Of a stretch of DNA of 64,000 nucleotides, positions 53,462-63,069 are shown piece after piece (position 1 is the stretch's first letter; each line of letters begins with the position of its first letter). The notes below the pieces were generated by a model. The model did no database searches and was not told the DNA's origin. It worked only from the letters and a program-made list of their open reading frames with translations. This DNA comes from Flavobacterium pectinovorum (GTDB lineage: Bacteria; Bacteroidota; Bacteroidia; Flavobacteriales; Flavobacteriaceae): NCBI RefSeq assembly GCF_900142715.1, contig NZ_FRBX01000001.1, positions 1,116,001-1,180,000 of the forward strand, in the 5' to 3' direction. The position numbers and the translations under genes were made by a program.

Positions 53462-53824
53462 AGTTTTGTTTTTTAATTACAGTAAATAAGTATATTTTTT
53501 TTTAAGTAATGCTTTTCAGGATTACCTGTTTCGTTTAGATAAATATAGAAATACAGATGTTTAGAACAGGAACAGTATTTTTCTATTACTATTTCTAAGT
53601 TAGTAATTTTGTGAACGAAAAAAAACTTAATTTTTTATTAAAACTTTATGTCGATGCTTACTTGTCAAACTGCTTTTAGGAAAAATCAATTTGTAAAGGC
53701 TGAATTGTATGTAAAGAGGGAATATCAAATTTACAAAAAAGAATAAATAAATTATTTATAATTGTTTGATTTTCAATAAAATATTTTTCATTTCTAAATA
53801 AACCTAAATGTGTAAAAAGAAAAA

Positions 53825-53858
53825 AACGGGATAAAAGAGGTTTTCTTTTTTTCCCGTT
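53825..53858 (-). terminator. Terminator of the 53895 gene
   Basis: AACGGGA at the left and TCCCGTT at the right pair and are followed, on the minus strand, by a T run. The 433-bp gap 53462-53894 holds only this hairpin; I see no convincing gene in it. Confidence 0.7.
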
Positions 53859-53894
53859 AATTAATTGAACTAATAATATTTATAACTGTAAACT

Positions 53895-54491
53895 TTATTC
53901 TTTATACAAAATAATAACCGCTTTGTAACCTTTACCAACATTCCATTGGCTTGATTCAATAGCTACTCCCTGATCATCATAAACCTGAAATTCAGCCGTA
54001 TTTGGCGAGGCAGAACCTTCATTTAAAGCTTCAAAATCAATTTTGTTGATCCCTTTTACCAAAGTTATTTTGAATCCCTTAAATTCTCCATCAAGTGAAA
54101 CTTCCGGTTCAATAACTTTATCATTAAGGTAAACTTTAATTTTATCGCCATCTACAAAAGCGGCATCTCTATAACGAATTGTCGATGTAATAGATTTTGT
54201 TACAAAACCTCCTAAATATTCATTTCGACGATAAAAAATTCCCGGTACATTGGCTTCTCTTTTATATAAAACATTATTATTAAAAAGCTCGTCCGGATTA
54301 ATTTTTAAAGTAACCGGTTCTTTTGGAATCGTAGGATCGTCTGCTTTTGGTGCGTCTTCCGTTGGCGGAACAGCTTCTTTATTGTCTAAATTTTTAGATT
54401 GGATTGGTTTATTTTTATTGTTGAGTTCGTCCTGTGCATATCCATGCATTGAAACACTAATGATGATAATCAAAAACAATATTTTTTTCAT
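53895..54491 (-). CDS. Exported protein of unknown function
   Basis: The 198-residue protein has a signal peptide (MKKILFLIIIISVS, cleavage near GYA-Q). A Pro/Glu/Lys-rich linker (about 22-60) is followed by a beta-rich domain (65-195: NVLYKREANVPGIFYRRNEYLG, DKIKVYLNDKVIEPEVSLDG, LVKGINKIDFEALNEGSAS). The central repeats resemble immunoglobulin-like folds that bind or scaffold. No known catalytic motif or T9SS tail is seen. I do not recognise the family. Confidence 0.8.
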   Translation of the reverse strand: MKKILFLIIIISVSMHGYAQDELNNKNKPIQSKNLDNKEAVPPTEDAPKADDPTIPKEPVTLKINPDELFNNNVLYKREANVPGIFYRRNEYLGGFVTKSITSTIRYRDAAFVDGDKIKVYLNDKVIEPEVSLDGEFKGFKITLVKGINKIDFEALNEGSASPNTAEFQVYDDQGVAIESSQWNVGKGYKAVIILYKE

Positions 54492-54680
54492 ACTTTTTAA
54501 ATATTTTAATCTCTTTATATAACATTTAATTCTGGCATTTATTGCCTTTAAGAGAATTGGTTTTTTAATAATTAAGGAAAAGATGGTTTAAAAAAACTTT
54601 ACCAGATTTAAGTAACATTAAACCTTAATTAAAAGCATGAAATTTAAAATCCATTACGACTTTCAATTTGAATATAAGGT

Positions 54681-55037
54681 TCAGGATTTAGGTTCAATAA
54701 CAAAAGCGTTTAATTGCGCCATTTTTGCGTTCCTAAATTTCCAGACGTCACAGTAATCGTAAGCTGTTATTTTTCCGTTTTCATCTTTCATTTTGATTTT
54801 GCCAATTGCAATAACAAAGTCATCTTCGGCCACTAAATTTTCTACTTCAAAATTTGGCGGTTCTTTGTAGGCGGTTTTCATCCAGTTTCTAACGGCTTCT
54901 TTTCCTTTTAAAGTTTGCTCGCCGGTAAATGTCCATTCAGTATCATCGGTGCAAAAGGCTAAAAAACCTTCATTGTCACCCTGAGTAATGGCTAAGTTTG
55001 CCTTTTTTAGAATTTCTTTATTATCAATTGCACTCAT
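54681..55037 (-). CDS. SnoaL-like (NTF2 superfamily) protein
   Basis: The 118-residue protein matches the NTF2/SnoaL cone fold: KANLAITQGDNEGFLAFCTDDTEWTF (written here in two parts: a helix, then the strand), GKEAVRNWMKTAY, VAIGKIKMKDENG with ITAYDYCDVWKF. The fold is shared by isomerases, cyclases and carrier proteins; activity cannot be assigned. It lies 18 bp downstream of an acidic-protein gene. Confidence 0.85.
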   Translation of the reverse strand: MSAIDNKEILKKANLAITQGDNEGFLAFCTDDTEWTFTGEQTLKGKEAVRNWMKTAYKEPPNFEVENLVAEDDFVIAIGKIKMKDENGKITAYDYCDVWKFRNAKMAQLNAFVIEPKS

Positions 55038-55055
55038 ACGATTCTAAAATCAGGA

Positions 55056-55424
55056 TTAGTCAATTTTATAACCGTCGTCTGCAAAAGTTTCTGGTTCACG
55101 ATCATTTTCATCATAATCTTCTACTAAATCATCATCCAGATCGTCTTCATCTAAATCATCTTCTTCCTCCAAATCATCTTCTTCAAACTCATCTTCATTT
55201 AATTCGCTGTCGTCATAATTTTGTTCAAGATCTTCCTGATCGTCTCTTTCAAGTGCATTCGAAAACTCGCTGTCTAAATAACTCTGATCTTCGTTTAGAA
55301 GCATTTCCTGCTCAAAAGTATTTTGGTCACCAATATGTTGTTGTTGGTATTGATCAACATAACTTTGGTTTTCTTCTGTATTATTATCGTTTTGATCGTA
55401 ATATTTGTCGCTATTTGTTGTCAT
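55056..55424 (-). CDS. Asp/Glu-rich acidic protein
   Basis: In the 122-residue protein, residues 1-55 are Gln/Asn/Asp-rich and residues 60-110 are almost wholly acidic (EDEFEEDDLEEEDDLDEDD). There is no hydrophobic segment or Cys. It is the third such protein in this region after 46130 and 48502. The function is unknown; the composition predicts disorder. Confidence 0.7.
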   Translation of the reverse strand: MTTNSDKYYDQNDNNTEENQSYVDQYQQQHIGDQNTFEQEMLLNEDQSYLDSEFSNALERDDQEDLEQNYDDSELNEDEFEEDDLEEEDDLDEDDLDDDLVEDYDENDREPETFADDGYKID

Positions 55425-55536
55425 AATGATGTTTTTTAAAGTTGATTTATTATTGCTGAATTTTAGCTTTCAATCAAAATTAACCTCAAAGACAACAAAT
55501 TGTCTTATAGCATTAACAGAAAAAATTACTTAATTA

Positions 55537-56088
55537 TCATTGTTTATTATTTATGCTATTTATTTTTTCCAGAATAAGTGCAATTCTTTCTTCAATAGTT
55601 AAATCGCCGGAAATTTTTAAAATCGGAAACGGAATGGTTTTTAACCACTTTTCATGAGCATTAAAATTTCGGCCTGCAATTCCTGTATGGTTATCATAAT
55701 CGGTTGCCCATTCTATAAAATCTCCAAATTGTTTTATTCTGGCGGGATCAGTATAAATAATGTTTCCGTATCGTTCAAATTCTCTTTTCTTTAATCTTTC
55801 AATTCTAATAGCAGGAGGAATCCAAAGAAAAATTACCAGGTCAAAATCAGGAAATATATTTTCTCCCCATTCAAAAATTGATCCTCCTAAAATCCAGTTT
55901 TTTAGATTCAGGTCTGTTTTTATCGTAGCATTTCTTTCATCAGGATTTCGTTTTACTGTAAAAGGCGGTTCGGTAGTTTCCCAAAAATAATTATCACTAT
56001 CAAAATAAGTCAGGCTAAGTTTTTCGGCCAATATTTTTCCTGTTGTTGTTACGCCGCTTCCGGAGGCACCAAAAATGTGAATTTTCAT
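55537..56088 (-). CDS. P-loop nucleoside/shikimate-kinase-like protein
   Basis: The 183-residue protein opens MKIHIFGASGSGVTTTGKIL, a P-loop of the adenylate-kinase/topology-modulation (FlaR-like) group with Val in place of the usual Lys (GASGSGVTTT). Later motifs are LSLTYFDSDNYFWE, WILGGSIFEWGE and the RIERLKKREFERYG lid. The missing Lys leaves catalysis doubtful, although some FlaR-type sequences carry such changes. It is monocistronic on the minus strand. The exact substrate is unknown. Confidence 0.85.
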   Translation of the reverse strand: MKIHIFGASGSGVTTTGKILAEKLSLTYFDSDNYFWETTEPPFTVKRNPDERNATIKTDLNLKNWILGGSIFEWGENIFPDFDLVIFLWIPPAIRIERLKKREFERYGNIIYTDPARIKQFGDFIEWATDYDNHTGIAGRNFNAHEKWLKTIPFPILKISGDLTIEERIALILEKINSINNKQ

Positions 56089-56255
56089 CTTTAAGAATTG
56101 CTACTATTAAACCTCAATATTACAAAATCTTTTATTGTTTTGAGTTTACAAAAGGAGACTGGAATTGATATATCACCAGAAATCAAAAAAGAATTTGCGA
56201 ATATTAATAAATTATTAAATGAATAAATCGTAAAAATATCAATAACCGTTTATCT

Positions 56256-56263
56256 TACATTTG
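56256..56263 (+). promoter_or_regulatory. Putative -7 element (TACATTTG) of the ECF sigma gene
   Basis: TACATTTG fits TAnnTTTG and ends 32 bp before the ATG at 56296. Confidence 0.45.
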
Positions 56264-56295
56264 TAAGGGTCTTCTTTAACAATTAAAATTGCATC

Positions 56296-56874
56296 ATGAG
56301 TTCTAATTTGGTATTAAGGTTACGAGAGGGAGATGATTCCTGTTTTAGAGAAATCTACGATTTATATCATTTTAAAGTATTTTGTTTTGTAAAAAAATAT
56401 ACTGCACAACTGGCAGATTCAGAAGATGTTACTCAAAACGTCTTTATTCATCTTTGGAAATATCGCACAAAATTAGACCCAAACGTAAGTCTGGAAGCCA
56501 TTTTATTTAAAAGTTCGAAACAAGAAATTTCGAAATGGTATAAAAAGCAAAACAGGATTTTTTCTGTAGAAAACGAACAGTTGATTAAAGAATTGGATTC
56601 TCCCTCAGAATCAGACGATGATATTGATTTAAAGCTGGAACAAATACAATTATTACTGGATCAAATTCCCGAAAAAAGAAGAAAAATTTTCAACCTTCAC
56701 AGGTTTGAAGACTTAAGCTATAAAGAGATTGCCATTGAAATGAATATGTCACCAAGTGCGGTTGCGAATCAAATATCGAAAACACTGCAGTTTCTTAAAA
56801 AGAACTCGGTGCAAAATCATGAATTGTATTGGTTTGCGTTGTTTTTTATGAGTCAGCAAAACCTGATTTTGTAA
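56296..56874 (+). CDS. FecI-type ECF RNA polymerase sigma factor
   Basis: The 192-residue protein has region 2 (about 10-75: DDSCFREIYDLYHFKVFCFV, DSEDVTQNVFIHLWKYR) and region 4 (about 118-172: IPEKRRKIFNLHRFEDLSYKEIAIEMNM, SAVANQISKTLQFLK). It is the usual Bacteroidota FecI type that pairs with a FecR anti-sigma factor and a TonB receptor, both of which follow. When ligand engages the receptor, FecR releases this factor to transcribe the receptor operon. Helix-rich C-terminal residues end FMSQQNLIL. Confidence 0.93.
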   Translation: MSSNLVLRLREGDDSCFREIYDLYHFKVFCFVKKYTAQLADSEDVTQNVFIHLWKYRTKLDPNVSLEAILFKSSKQEISKWYKKQNRIFSVENEQLIKELDSPSESDDDIDLKLEQIQLLLDQIPEKRRKIFNLHRFEDLSYKEIAIEMNMSPSAVANQISKTLQFLKKNSVQNHELYWFALFFMSQQNLIL

Positions 56875-57039
56875 TATTCTGCAGTCTTCGGGCATTCAAT
56901 AATGTTATTGCAAATCTTCTTTTACATTAAGAAAACGTTAATAGTAATGTTAGCCTATGATATTTGATTCATTGGAAATCTAATGTAGTTGTATCGATAA
57001 GATTAGGTTTAATTTTCAACAACAAACATTTAAATTGTA

Positions 57040-57879
57040 ATGAAGTCAAAAAGATTAAAAGACGAATGGAATGCAATACCAAACAGAGGAATTCTTCCTG
57101 GTGAAACTTCATCTCGTATGTGGAAGAATATTCGAAATGTTACTGTTGATAAATACAAAAACTTTTATAATTGGACAGCTGTTGCCTGTGCCGTATTTGT
57201 TCTTGGAATTGGCGTTTATAGTTTGATCCCTCAGGCTAAAATTGAAATTGCTTCGACAAAAACATTCAATAAAGATATTCGACTTTTGAATTTGCCTGAT
57301 GGTACACGCGTCTGGCTGAATGAAAATACAGAAATTGAATATCCGAAGGAATTTACAGGAAAAGAAAGAACAATTACTTTAAAAGGAGAAGCCTTTTTTG
57401 AAGTAAAGCGCGATCCGTCGCATCCATTTGTTATTAGTTCGGGACCTATAAAAACTACTGTTTTAGGTACTTCTTTTAATATCAAAGCCTACGATCACCA
57501 TCAGCCGGAAGTTAACGTGAGAACCGGAAAAGTAAAAGTAGAAACGGAAGAAAACACGGTTTTCCTGTTACGCGGGGACAAAGCCGTTTATGGCGCCGGA
57601 ACTTCGATGGTGTTTAAAGAAAAAACAAAAGTGCTGGAACCAAAATGGAAAAAAGTGCTGATGTACGTTGATGATTTGACACTGGAAGAGGTGATTACGA
57701 AGTTGAAAACAGATCATCATTTTGAAGTGACTTATCTCGATGAAGATTTACGAAACTTAAAAATGCAGGGAACGCTGGATACGAGACAAGGTTTTTATGA
57801 AATGCTGCAGACTATTGCATTTGCATTGGAAATCAAGATTCAATCTACAGGAAATAAGACTTATCTCATTAGTCACTAA
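57040..57879 (+). CDS. FecR-family anti-sigma factor
   Basis: The 279-residue protein has a short cytoplasmic part (1-46) and one membrane helix (about 47-66: AVACAVFVLGIGVYSL). The FecR domain follows (about 78-190: LNLPDGTRVWLNENTEIEYP, EAFFEVKRDPSHPFVI, TTVLGTSFNIKAY), then a C-terminal DUF4974/STN-like domain (about 208-279: LTLEEVITKLKTDHHFEVTYL). It holds the ECF factor until the TonB receptor signals. The 165-bp gap after the sigma gene shows no other feature. Confidence 0.93.
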   Translation: MKSKRLKDEWNAIPNRGILPGETSSRMWKNIRNVTVDKYKNFYNWTAVACAVFVLGIGVYSLIPQAKIEIASTKTFNKDIRLLNLPDGTRVWLNENTEIEYPKEFTGKERTITLKGEAFFEVKRDPSHPFVISSGPIKTTVLGTSFNIKAYDHHQPEVNVRTGKVKVETEENTVFLLRGDKAVYGAGTSMVFKEKTKVLEPKWKKVLMYVDDLTLEEVITKLKTDHHFEVTYLDEDLRNLKMQGTLDTRQGFYEMLQTIAFALEIKIQSTGNKTYLISH

Positions 57880-58019
57880 ATATAAAATTACAAACATTTT
57901 AAAATAACATTTTAGCCAAAATCAACTTTGAGCTACAAGGCAAGTATTGCAATATTTTTAAAATATTAACCCAAAATATCATACTAAAATTAATTCTAAT
58001 AAACTAACAATTATCAATT

Positions 58020-61000
58020 ATGAACAATGATTTTTCCAGGCAGTTTGCCATTTGGATTTTGTTTTTCGGTTTCCTTTTTGGAACGCACACTATTTATTCG
58101 CAAACCGGCACCGTTTCGGTTGATTTTAAAAATTCTACGCCTCAAAAAATAATAGATAATTTAAAATCCCAGACTCCGTATCAGTTTATCTATCAAAAAG
58201 ATCTCGATTTGAGTTTGCCATTGGTTACATTAAAAAAAGACAATGTTTCTATCGATGAAATTTTGACGGATTTGCAAAGTATGACCAATTTAAATTTCAG
58301 AAGAAATCAAAATAATATAGCCGTAAACAGTAAAGATACGGGCAAAAAAAAAAAGAAAGGAAAAGTAACGGGTAAAGTCGTTGATGTAAACGGACTTTCG
58401 CTCCCGGGCGTAAATATAAAAGTCGCAGGTCTTAATTATGGCGTGCAGTCTGATATTGATGGTAATTATGTTTTGGAATTGGAACCGGGTGATTATACAA
58501 TCGAGATTAGCGCTATTTCGTTTCAAACACAAAAAGTTACCGGTGTAAAAGTACTTGAAGATCAGGAAACGCCATTGGTTGTATCCTTAAAAGAAGATAC
58601 ACAATCATTGAAAGAAGTCGTGATTATTCAGGATTATAAAAAAGCAACGGCTTCGGTTGAAGGAATGTTGCTGCAGCAAAAAAAAGCGCCTCAATTTTCT
58701 GATGGTATTTCTGCGGAACAAATTGCCAGAACGCCGGACAGAGATGTGGCAAGTTCATTAAAACGTATCACGGGAGTAACAACTGTGGGTGATAAATACG
58801 TGGTGGTGCGTTCTATGGGCGAAAGATGGAACCAGGCTGTTATGGATGGAATTGCCCTGCCAAGTACAGATGCCTATCAGCAAAACTTTTCTTTTGATAT
58901 TATTCCAACTTCGATTGTAGAAAGTATTGTGGTGAGCAAATCGGCCACTCCGGATATGTACGCGAATTTTGCCGGAGGTTATGTGGAGATAAAAACAAAG
59001 GACATTCCAAAAGAAAATTTCACCAATTTTTCTATCAGTACTTCATACAATAGCAGAAGCACGTTTAAAGAACGACTTACAAAGCAGGAAGGCGATTATG
59101 ATTATTGGGGATTTGATGATGGAAGACGTGATTTTCCCAGTGCTGACAATCTTACTGCGCAAAATGTAAAAAGTGATGCAGCAGATCCGAATATTTCTAT
59201 CCGCGAATCAAAACAATTTACAGAGGATAATTTAACTACTTATAAAACGTATGCGGCTCCCGGTACTACACTTCAATTTGGTATTGGACGAAATTATAAA
59301 TTACAAGACAATAATAAATGGGGATTTACAGGGTCTTTAATTTTTAAGAATACGCAGGAAAAATTAGATATTGAGCATACAGAAAGAGGGAAATACAAAA
59401 GCAATTCAGAGTTTTCGGCAGAAAACGAAACTGTGGCCTATTCTACCTTTAACAAATACGGGTTTAAGAATTCCGGAGCTACTTATAATTTTAATTCCAC
59501 TTTGGGCGGGATGTTTAATGCGGCAATTCAGTTTGATAATCATAAAATTACAGCTCGTAATACTGTAATGCACATTTATAACAGTCAATTAACCCAGATT
59601 ACTGGCTGGGATAATGGAGTTCCTATTGATGATATATTGGATAAAACTACATTGGCCAGAACGGCAGAGACTAATTATCCGGTTTATACGACTTTTATTC
59701 AGAATAAAATTGAAGGAAATCACAAGTTTAATAAGCTTGAAATCAACTGGTATGGTGCTTACGGAAATGTTACAAAAGACACTAAAGACGCCACATTTAT
59801 AAATATGGATCGAAGAAAAATTGGTGACGATATACTAGTTTATTACGATGTTTATAATGCAACCCAAAATATTAGAAGAAGTAATTTTAAAAATGATGAG
59901 ATTGATTATAATGCGGCTATTAATTTTAAATACTCGTTTAATTTTAGTGATTCTTTTACAAACGATATCAAAGCCGGATACTTCGGGACTTATAAAAAAG
60001 CAACCAATCAACAGGTATCCGTTAAATTAGAAACCTTTGGTCAGGAAACCGACAGAGGAAATATTTATGGTTCACTGAAAGAATTTTTAGACGGATCAAA
60101 CTATTACTACGGTGGTTATGGTTGGTTTGGCGGCTTTAAATATGGTAATCAATATGTTGGAGATATCAAAGTACATTCGCCGTTTTTAATGCTTGACAAT
60201 AAAATGGGCCGCTTTGTACGCTTTGTCTGGGGCGCCAGAGCAGAAAGTTACCTTTACACGCAAATTGAAAGTCAGTCTATAGATTCTGGTAGTTTTGAAC
60301 AAGAACAAAAAGATGATAAGTTATGGCAGTTTTTACCTTCAGCCAGTTTAATTATTAGCCCTACAAATAAAATGAATGTTCGATTAGGGTATAACAGATC
60401 TGTTTTACGCCCTCAGTTTGCAGAACGTTTGAACATCCCATATTTTGATCCTATTCGTTCTTATTTTATTTATAATTATACCGGTGGAATTGTTTCAAGT
60501 GTTGCCAATAATTATGATTTTAAAATGGAATGGTTTCCTTCCGGTGGCGAAATTTTGTCCTTTGGTGTGTATCATAAAGATATCGATAATCCTATTGAAA
60601 GTGTTGGGGCATTAAGTTCATCTTTAGAAAGAAATGTTTATAACATAAACTCCTATGACGCTAAACTTTGGGGTTTTGAAGTAGAATTTTATAAAAGTCT
60701 TTCCTTTTTAGGCGAAGGCCAAACCCTAAAAAACTTGTTTATTAACGGTAACGCTACTGTAAATTCTACCAAGGTAAGATCGTATCAAAGATTAGACGGA
60801 TCTGGTATTCTGTATGAGGCAAACAGACCATTGTATGGGCAATCGCCCTACAGTTATAATTTTGGTTTAGACTATGTGGGTGAGCGTTTAGGATTTAGTA
60901 TTAAGCATAGTGCGGTTGGCGATCAATATATACTGGTGGGATTTGAATACGGTGCCGAGGAAATTCGTAAACCTTATGGTATAACAGATGCGCAGGTGAG

Positions 61001-61253
61001 TTATAAATTCTTTAAAGAAAGAAACCTGGAAGTAAAATGCAGTCTAAAAAACCTGTTTGATACCAGTATAGAAACCTACAACAACTTTAATAGTTACAGT
61101 AAGAGACAAGACGTTCCTATTGGATCTAACCCAAGGGAGGGATTTGCTCTTGGAGCCGGAGCGACAGATAAATTCGATCAGGATATTGATCAGGAATTAT
61201 TTAAAGCAAAAAATGGAAGAACGATAAGTATATCCATTAATTATTCCTTTTAA
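58020..61253 (+). CDS. TonB-dependent receptor with STN and carboxypeptidase-like domains
   Basis: The 1077-residue outer-membrane protein has a signal peptide (about 1-28), an STN signalling domain (about 34-105: LKSQTPYQFIYQKDLDLS) and a CarboxypepD_reg domain (about 114-185: GKVVDVNGLSLPGVNIKV). A plug (about 205-325: LKRITGVTTVGDKYVVVRSM, GGYVEIKTKD) and a 22-stranded barrel ending ISINYSF complete it. STN shows that it signals through the FecR protein encoded just upstream. The ligand is unknown; no SusD partner is present, which argues against a polysaccharide system. The downstream genes encode exported proteins that may be its ligand-binding partners. Confidence 0.92.
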   Translation: MNNDFSRQFAIWILFFGFLFGTHTIYSQTGTVSVDFKNSTPQKIIDNLKSQTPYQFIYQKDLDLSLPLVTLKKDNVSIDEILTDLQSMTNLNFRRNQNNIAVNSKDTGKKKKKGKVTGKVVDVNGLSLPGVNIKVAGLNYGVQSDIDGNYVLELEPGDYTIEISAISFQTQKVTGVKVLEDQETPLVVSLKEDTQSLKEVVIIQDYKKATASVEGMLLQQKKAPQFSDGISAEQIARTPDRDVASSLKRITGVTTVGDKYVVVRSMGERWNQAVMDGIALPSTDAYQQNFSFDIIPTSIVESIVVSKSATPDMYANFAGGYVEIKTKDIPKENFTNFSISTSYNSRSTFKERLTKQEGDYDYWGFDDGRRDFPSADNLTAQNVKSDAADPNISIRESKQFTEDNLTTYKTYAAPGTTLQFGIGRNYKLQDNNKWGFTGSLIFKNTQEKLDIEHTERGKYKSNSEFSAENETVAYSTFNKYGFKNSGATYNFNSTLGGMFNAAIQFDNHKITARNTVMHIYNSQLTQITGWDNGVPIDDILDKTTLARTAETNYPVYTTFIQNKIEGNHKFNKLEINWYGAYGNVTKDTKDATFINMDRRKIGDDILVYYDVYNATQNIRRSNFKNDEIDYNAAINFKYSFNFSDSFTNDIKAGYFGTYKKATNQQVSVKLETFGQETDRGNIYGSLKEFLDGSNYYYGGYGWFGGFKYGNQYVGDIKVHSPFLMLDNKMGRFVRFVWGARAESYLYTQIESQSIDSGSFEQEQKDDKLWQFLPSASLIISPTNKMNVRLGYNRSVLRPQFAERLNIPYFDPIRSYFIYNYTGGIVSSVANNYDFKMEWFPSGGEILSFGVYHKDIDNPIESVGALSSSLERNVYNINSYDAKLWGFEVEFYKSLSFLGEGQTLKNLFINGNATVNSTKVRSYQRLDGSGILYEANRPLYGQSPYSYNFGLDYVGERLGFSIKHSAVGDQYILVGFEYGAEEIRKPYGITDAQVSYKFFKERNLEVKCSLKNLFDTSIETYNNFNSYSKRQDVPIGSNPREGFALGAGATDKFDQDIDQELFKAKNGRTISISINYSF

Positions 61254-61473
61254 ATATTTAATAATCAGGAAGATTTTGGTGCTTTATGGCGGTGATTGTT
61301 ATGCATATTAAGAAACCGTTAACAATAAAATCAGGGGATGATATTTTGATTTTTCAAACGCTAATGTATTTAGTTGTAAGTATTAGATTTCTTTTTTGTT
61401 TAGTGCATGAAGCAAAAATGGAATAAAGTACTTTAAGATGTTCTCTAAATAATTTGATATAAATTTTAGAAGA

Positions 61474-61637
61474 ATGGAAAGCAAACCTTTTACTGCGTTA
61501 AAAAAATCCTATGAGTAAAAGACGGAATATTAGGTATAAACCCCGATGGTAAAGCGGGATCGTTTATTGAAAAGAACTTTACCAAAAAAGAGAAAGACCT
61601 GAGGAAAGATATTTTGCTGCTCTCTCCAAAGGCCTAG
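61474..61637 (+). pseudogene. Possible decayed coding remnant between receptor and lipoprotein genes
   Basis: The ATG at 61474 opens MESKPFTALKKSYE, stopped at 61516. In the next frame from 61515 the codons VKDGILGINPDGKAG continue with SFIEKNFTKKEKDLRKDILLLSPKA to a TAG at 61635 (two segments, each short). Read across the frame change they look like one C-terminal protein piece. I do not recognise the family, and no start or upstream half is present. The rest of 61254-61675 shows no gene. Confidence 0.35.
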
Positions 61638-61675
61638 TTTGTAATTGCAGCAAATATAGCATTAAATAAATTATT

Positions 61676-62986
61676 ATGAAAAAATTTTTTCTATGTGCAA
61701 TGATTGCTCTGGCTGTGAGCTCTTGCCAAAATGATGATTCAACTGCTGATTCTTCTTTTTCTATGAAAGCTGCTGGTGCTGACTACAGTGGATATCCTGG
61801 AACAGTACAAACTGTTAGTGGTGATATTACAACAAACACTACCTGGACAAGCGATAAAGTTTGGGAAATTGAAGGTGTAGTTCGTGTAAAATCTGGTGCT
61901 ACATTAACGATTCAGGCAGGTACATTCATTAAGGCAAAACCTTTAGCCGTAGGAGTTGCTACAGGAGTTCTTGTAATTACTAAAACAGGTAAAATTGATG
62001 CACAAGGAACAGCAACTGCTCCTATTATTTTTACAAGTTACAATTTATTAGACGGTGCTGCTACTACAGCTACTCCTGGAGATTTTGGAGGTGTTGTTAT
62101 ATTAGGTGACGCTGTTGTAAATAACGGATTGGATAATAACATTATAGAAGGATTAGGAGATCAGCCTAATGTTTCTGATTTTTACTATGGAGGTTCTAAC
62201 AATGCTCATAATGCAGGAACTTTACAATATGTTCGTATCGAATTTGCAGGACGTATTATAACTACTTCTCCTGATATAGAAATCAACGGATTAACATTTG
62301 GTGGAGTTGGTTCTGGTACAACAGTTAACCACATTCAGGTATCTTACGGAAGAGATGATTCATTCGAATTTTTTGGAGGAACAGTAAGTGCTACACATTT
62401 AGTTTCTTTTGCTCCGGATGATGATAACTTCGATTTCGATTTTGGTTACACAGGTACAATTACAAAAGCGATTGCAATTGCTGATAGTAATTCTAGCCAC
62501 AGTTTGAGCAGCGGAAATCCAGATTCTAACGGTATTGAGTTAGATAATAATGCTTCAGGAACACCTGCTACAACTGGTATCATTACACGTCCTGTTCTTA
62601 ATCAATTGTCAATTATTGGTGTAAGCTCAACTACAGTTGCTGATTTATACGAAAATGCTATTCACGTACGCAGATTAGGACAAATAAGTTTAACTGATGC
62701 AACCGTTACAGGATACAACACAGGAGTTAGATATGAAGCTCCATCAACTCAGGCTAGCTCTTCTTATTTAAGAGTATCAATCCACGGGTTTGATAATGTA
62801 GCTCTGCCAACTGGAACAACTTTCTCAGGTCTTGGTACAAGTATTTCAACTGCAAATCCAGCTCCAAAATGGGGTCTTACACAGCCTTTCTTTAATGATG
62901 GCGCGCTTAACTTAACAGGTAATACAGGTGCATTTAAAACTGAGGCTCTTTGGACTAACACTTGGACAAAGTTTACTAATTTTTAA
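61676..62986 (+). CDS. Exported lipoprotein with parallel beta-helix repeats
   Basis: The 436-residue protein has a lipoprotein signal (MKKFFLCAMIALAVSSC, lipobox VSSC then QNDD). The mature part is Gly/Thr/Asp-rich with repeated strands (SGATLTIQAGTFIKA, KIDAQGTATAPIIFTSYN, GTLQYVRIEFAG, GVGSGTTVNHIQVSYGRDD) and the block FFGGTVSATHLVSFAPDDDN, consistent with a right-handed beta-helix. Similar proteins are common in Bacteroidota beside TonB receptors. No catalytic residues are recognised. It is likely surface or periplasmic and may bind the receptor's ligand. Confidence 0.8.
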   Translation: MKKFFLCAMIALAVSSCQNDDSTADSSFSMKAAGADYSGYPGTVQTVSGDITTNTTWTSDKVWEIEGVVRVKSGATLTIQAGTFIKAKPLAVGVATGVLVITKTGKIDAQGTATAPIIFTSYNLLDGAATTATPGDFGGVVILGDAVVNNGLDNNIIEGLGDQPNVSDFYYGGSNNAHNAGTLQYVRIEFAGRIITTSPDIEINGLTFGGVGSGTTVNHIQVSYGRDDSFEFFGGTVSATHLVSFAPDDDNFDFDFGYTGTITKAIAIADSNSSHSLSSGNPDSNGIELDNNASGTPATTGIITRPVLNQLSIIGVSSTTVADLYENAIHVRRLGQISLTDATVTGYNTGVRYEAPSTQASSSYLRVSIHGFDNVALPTGTTFSGLGTSISTANPAPKWGLTQPFFNDGALNLTGNTGAFKTEALWTNTWTKFTNF

Positions 62987-63013
62987 TTTATACAGAGGTT
63001 AATTATTAAAACT

Positions 63014-63044
63014 ACATGGGCAGATCTGTATCTGCCCATGTTTT
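63014..63044 (+). terminator. Terminator between the two exported-protein genes
   Basis: ACATGGGCAGA pairs with TCTGCCCATGT and is followed by TTTT, 28 bp after the lipoprotein stop codon. Confidence 0.85.
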
Positions 63045-63069
63045 AAAATAAAATTTAAAATTTTAAAAA

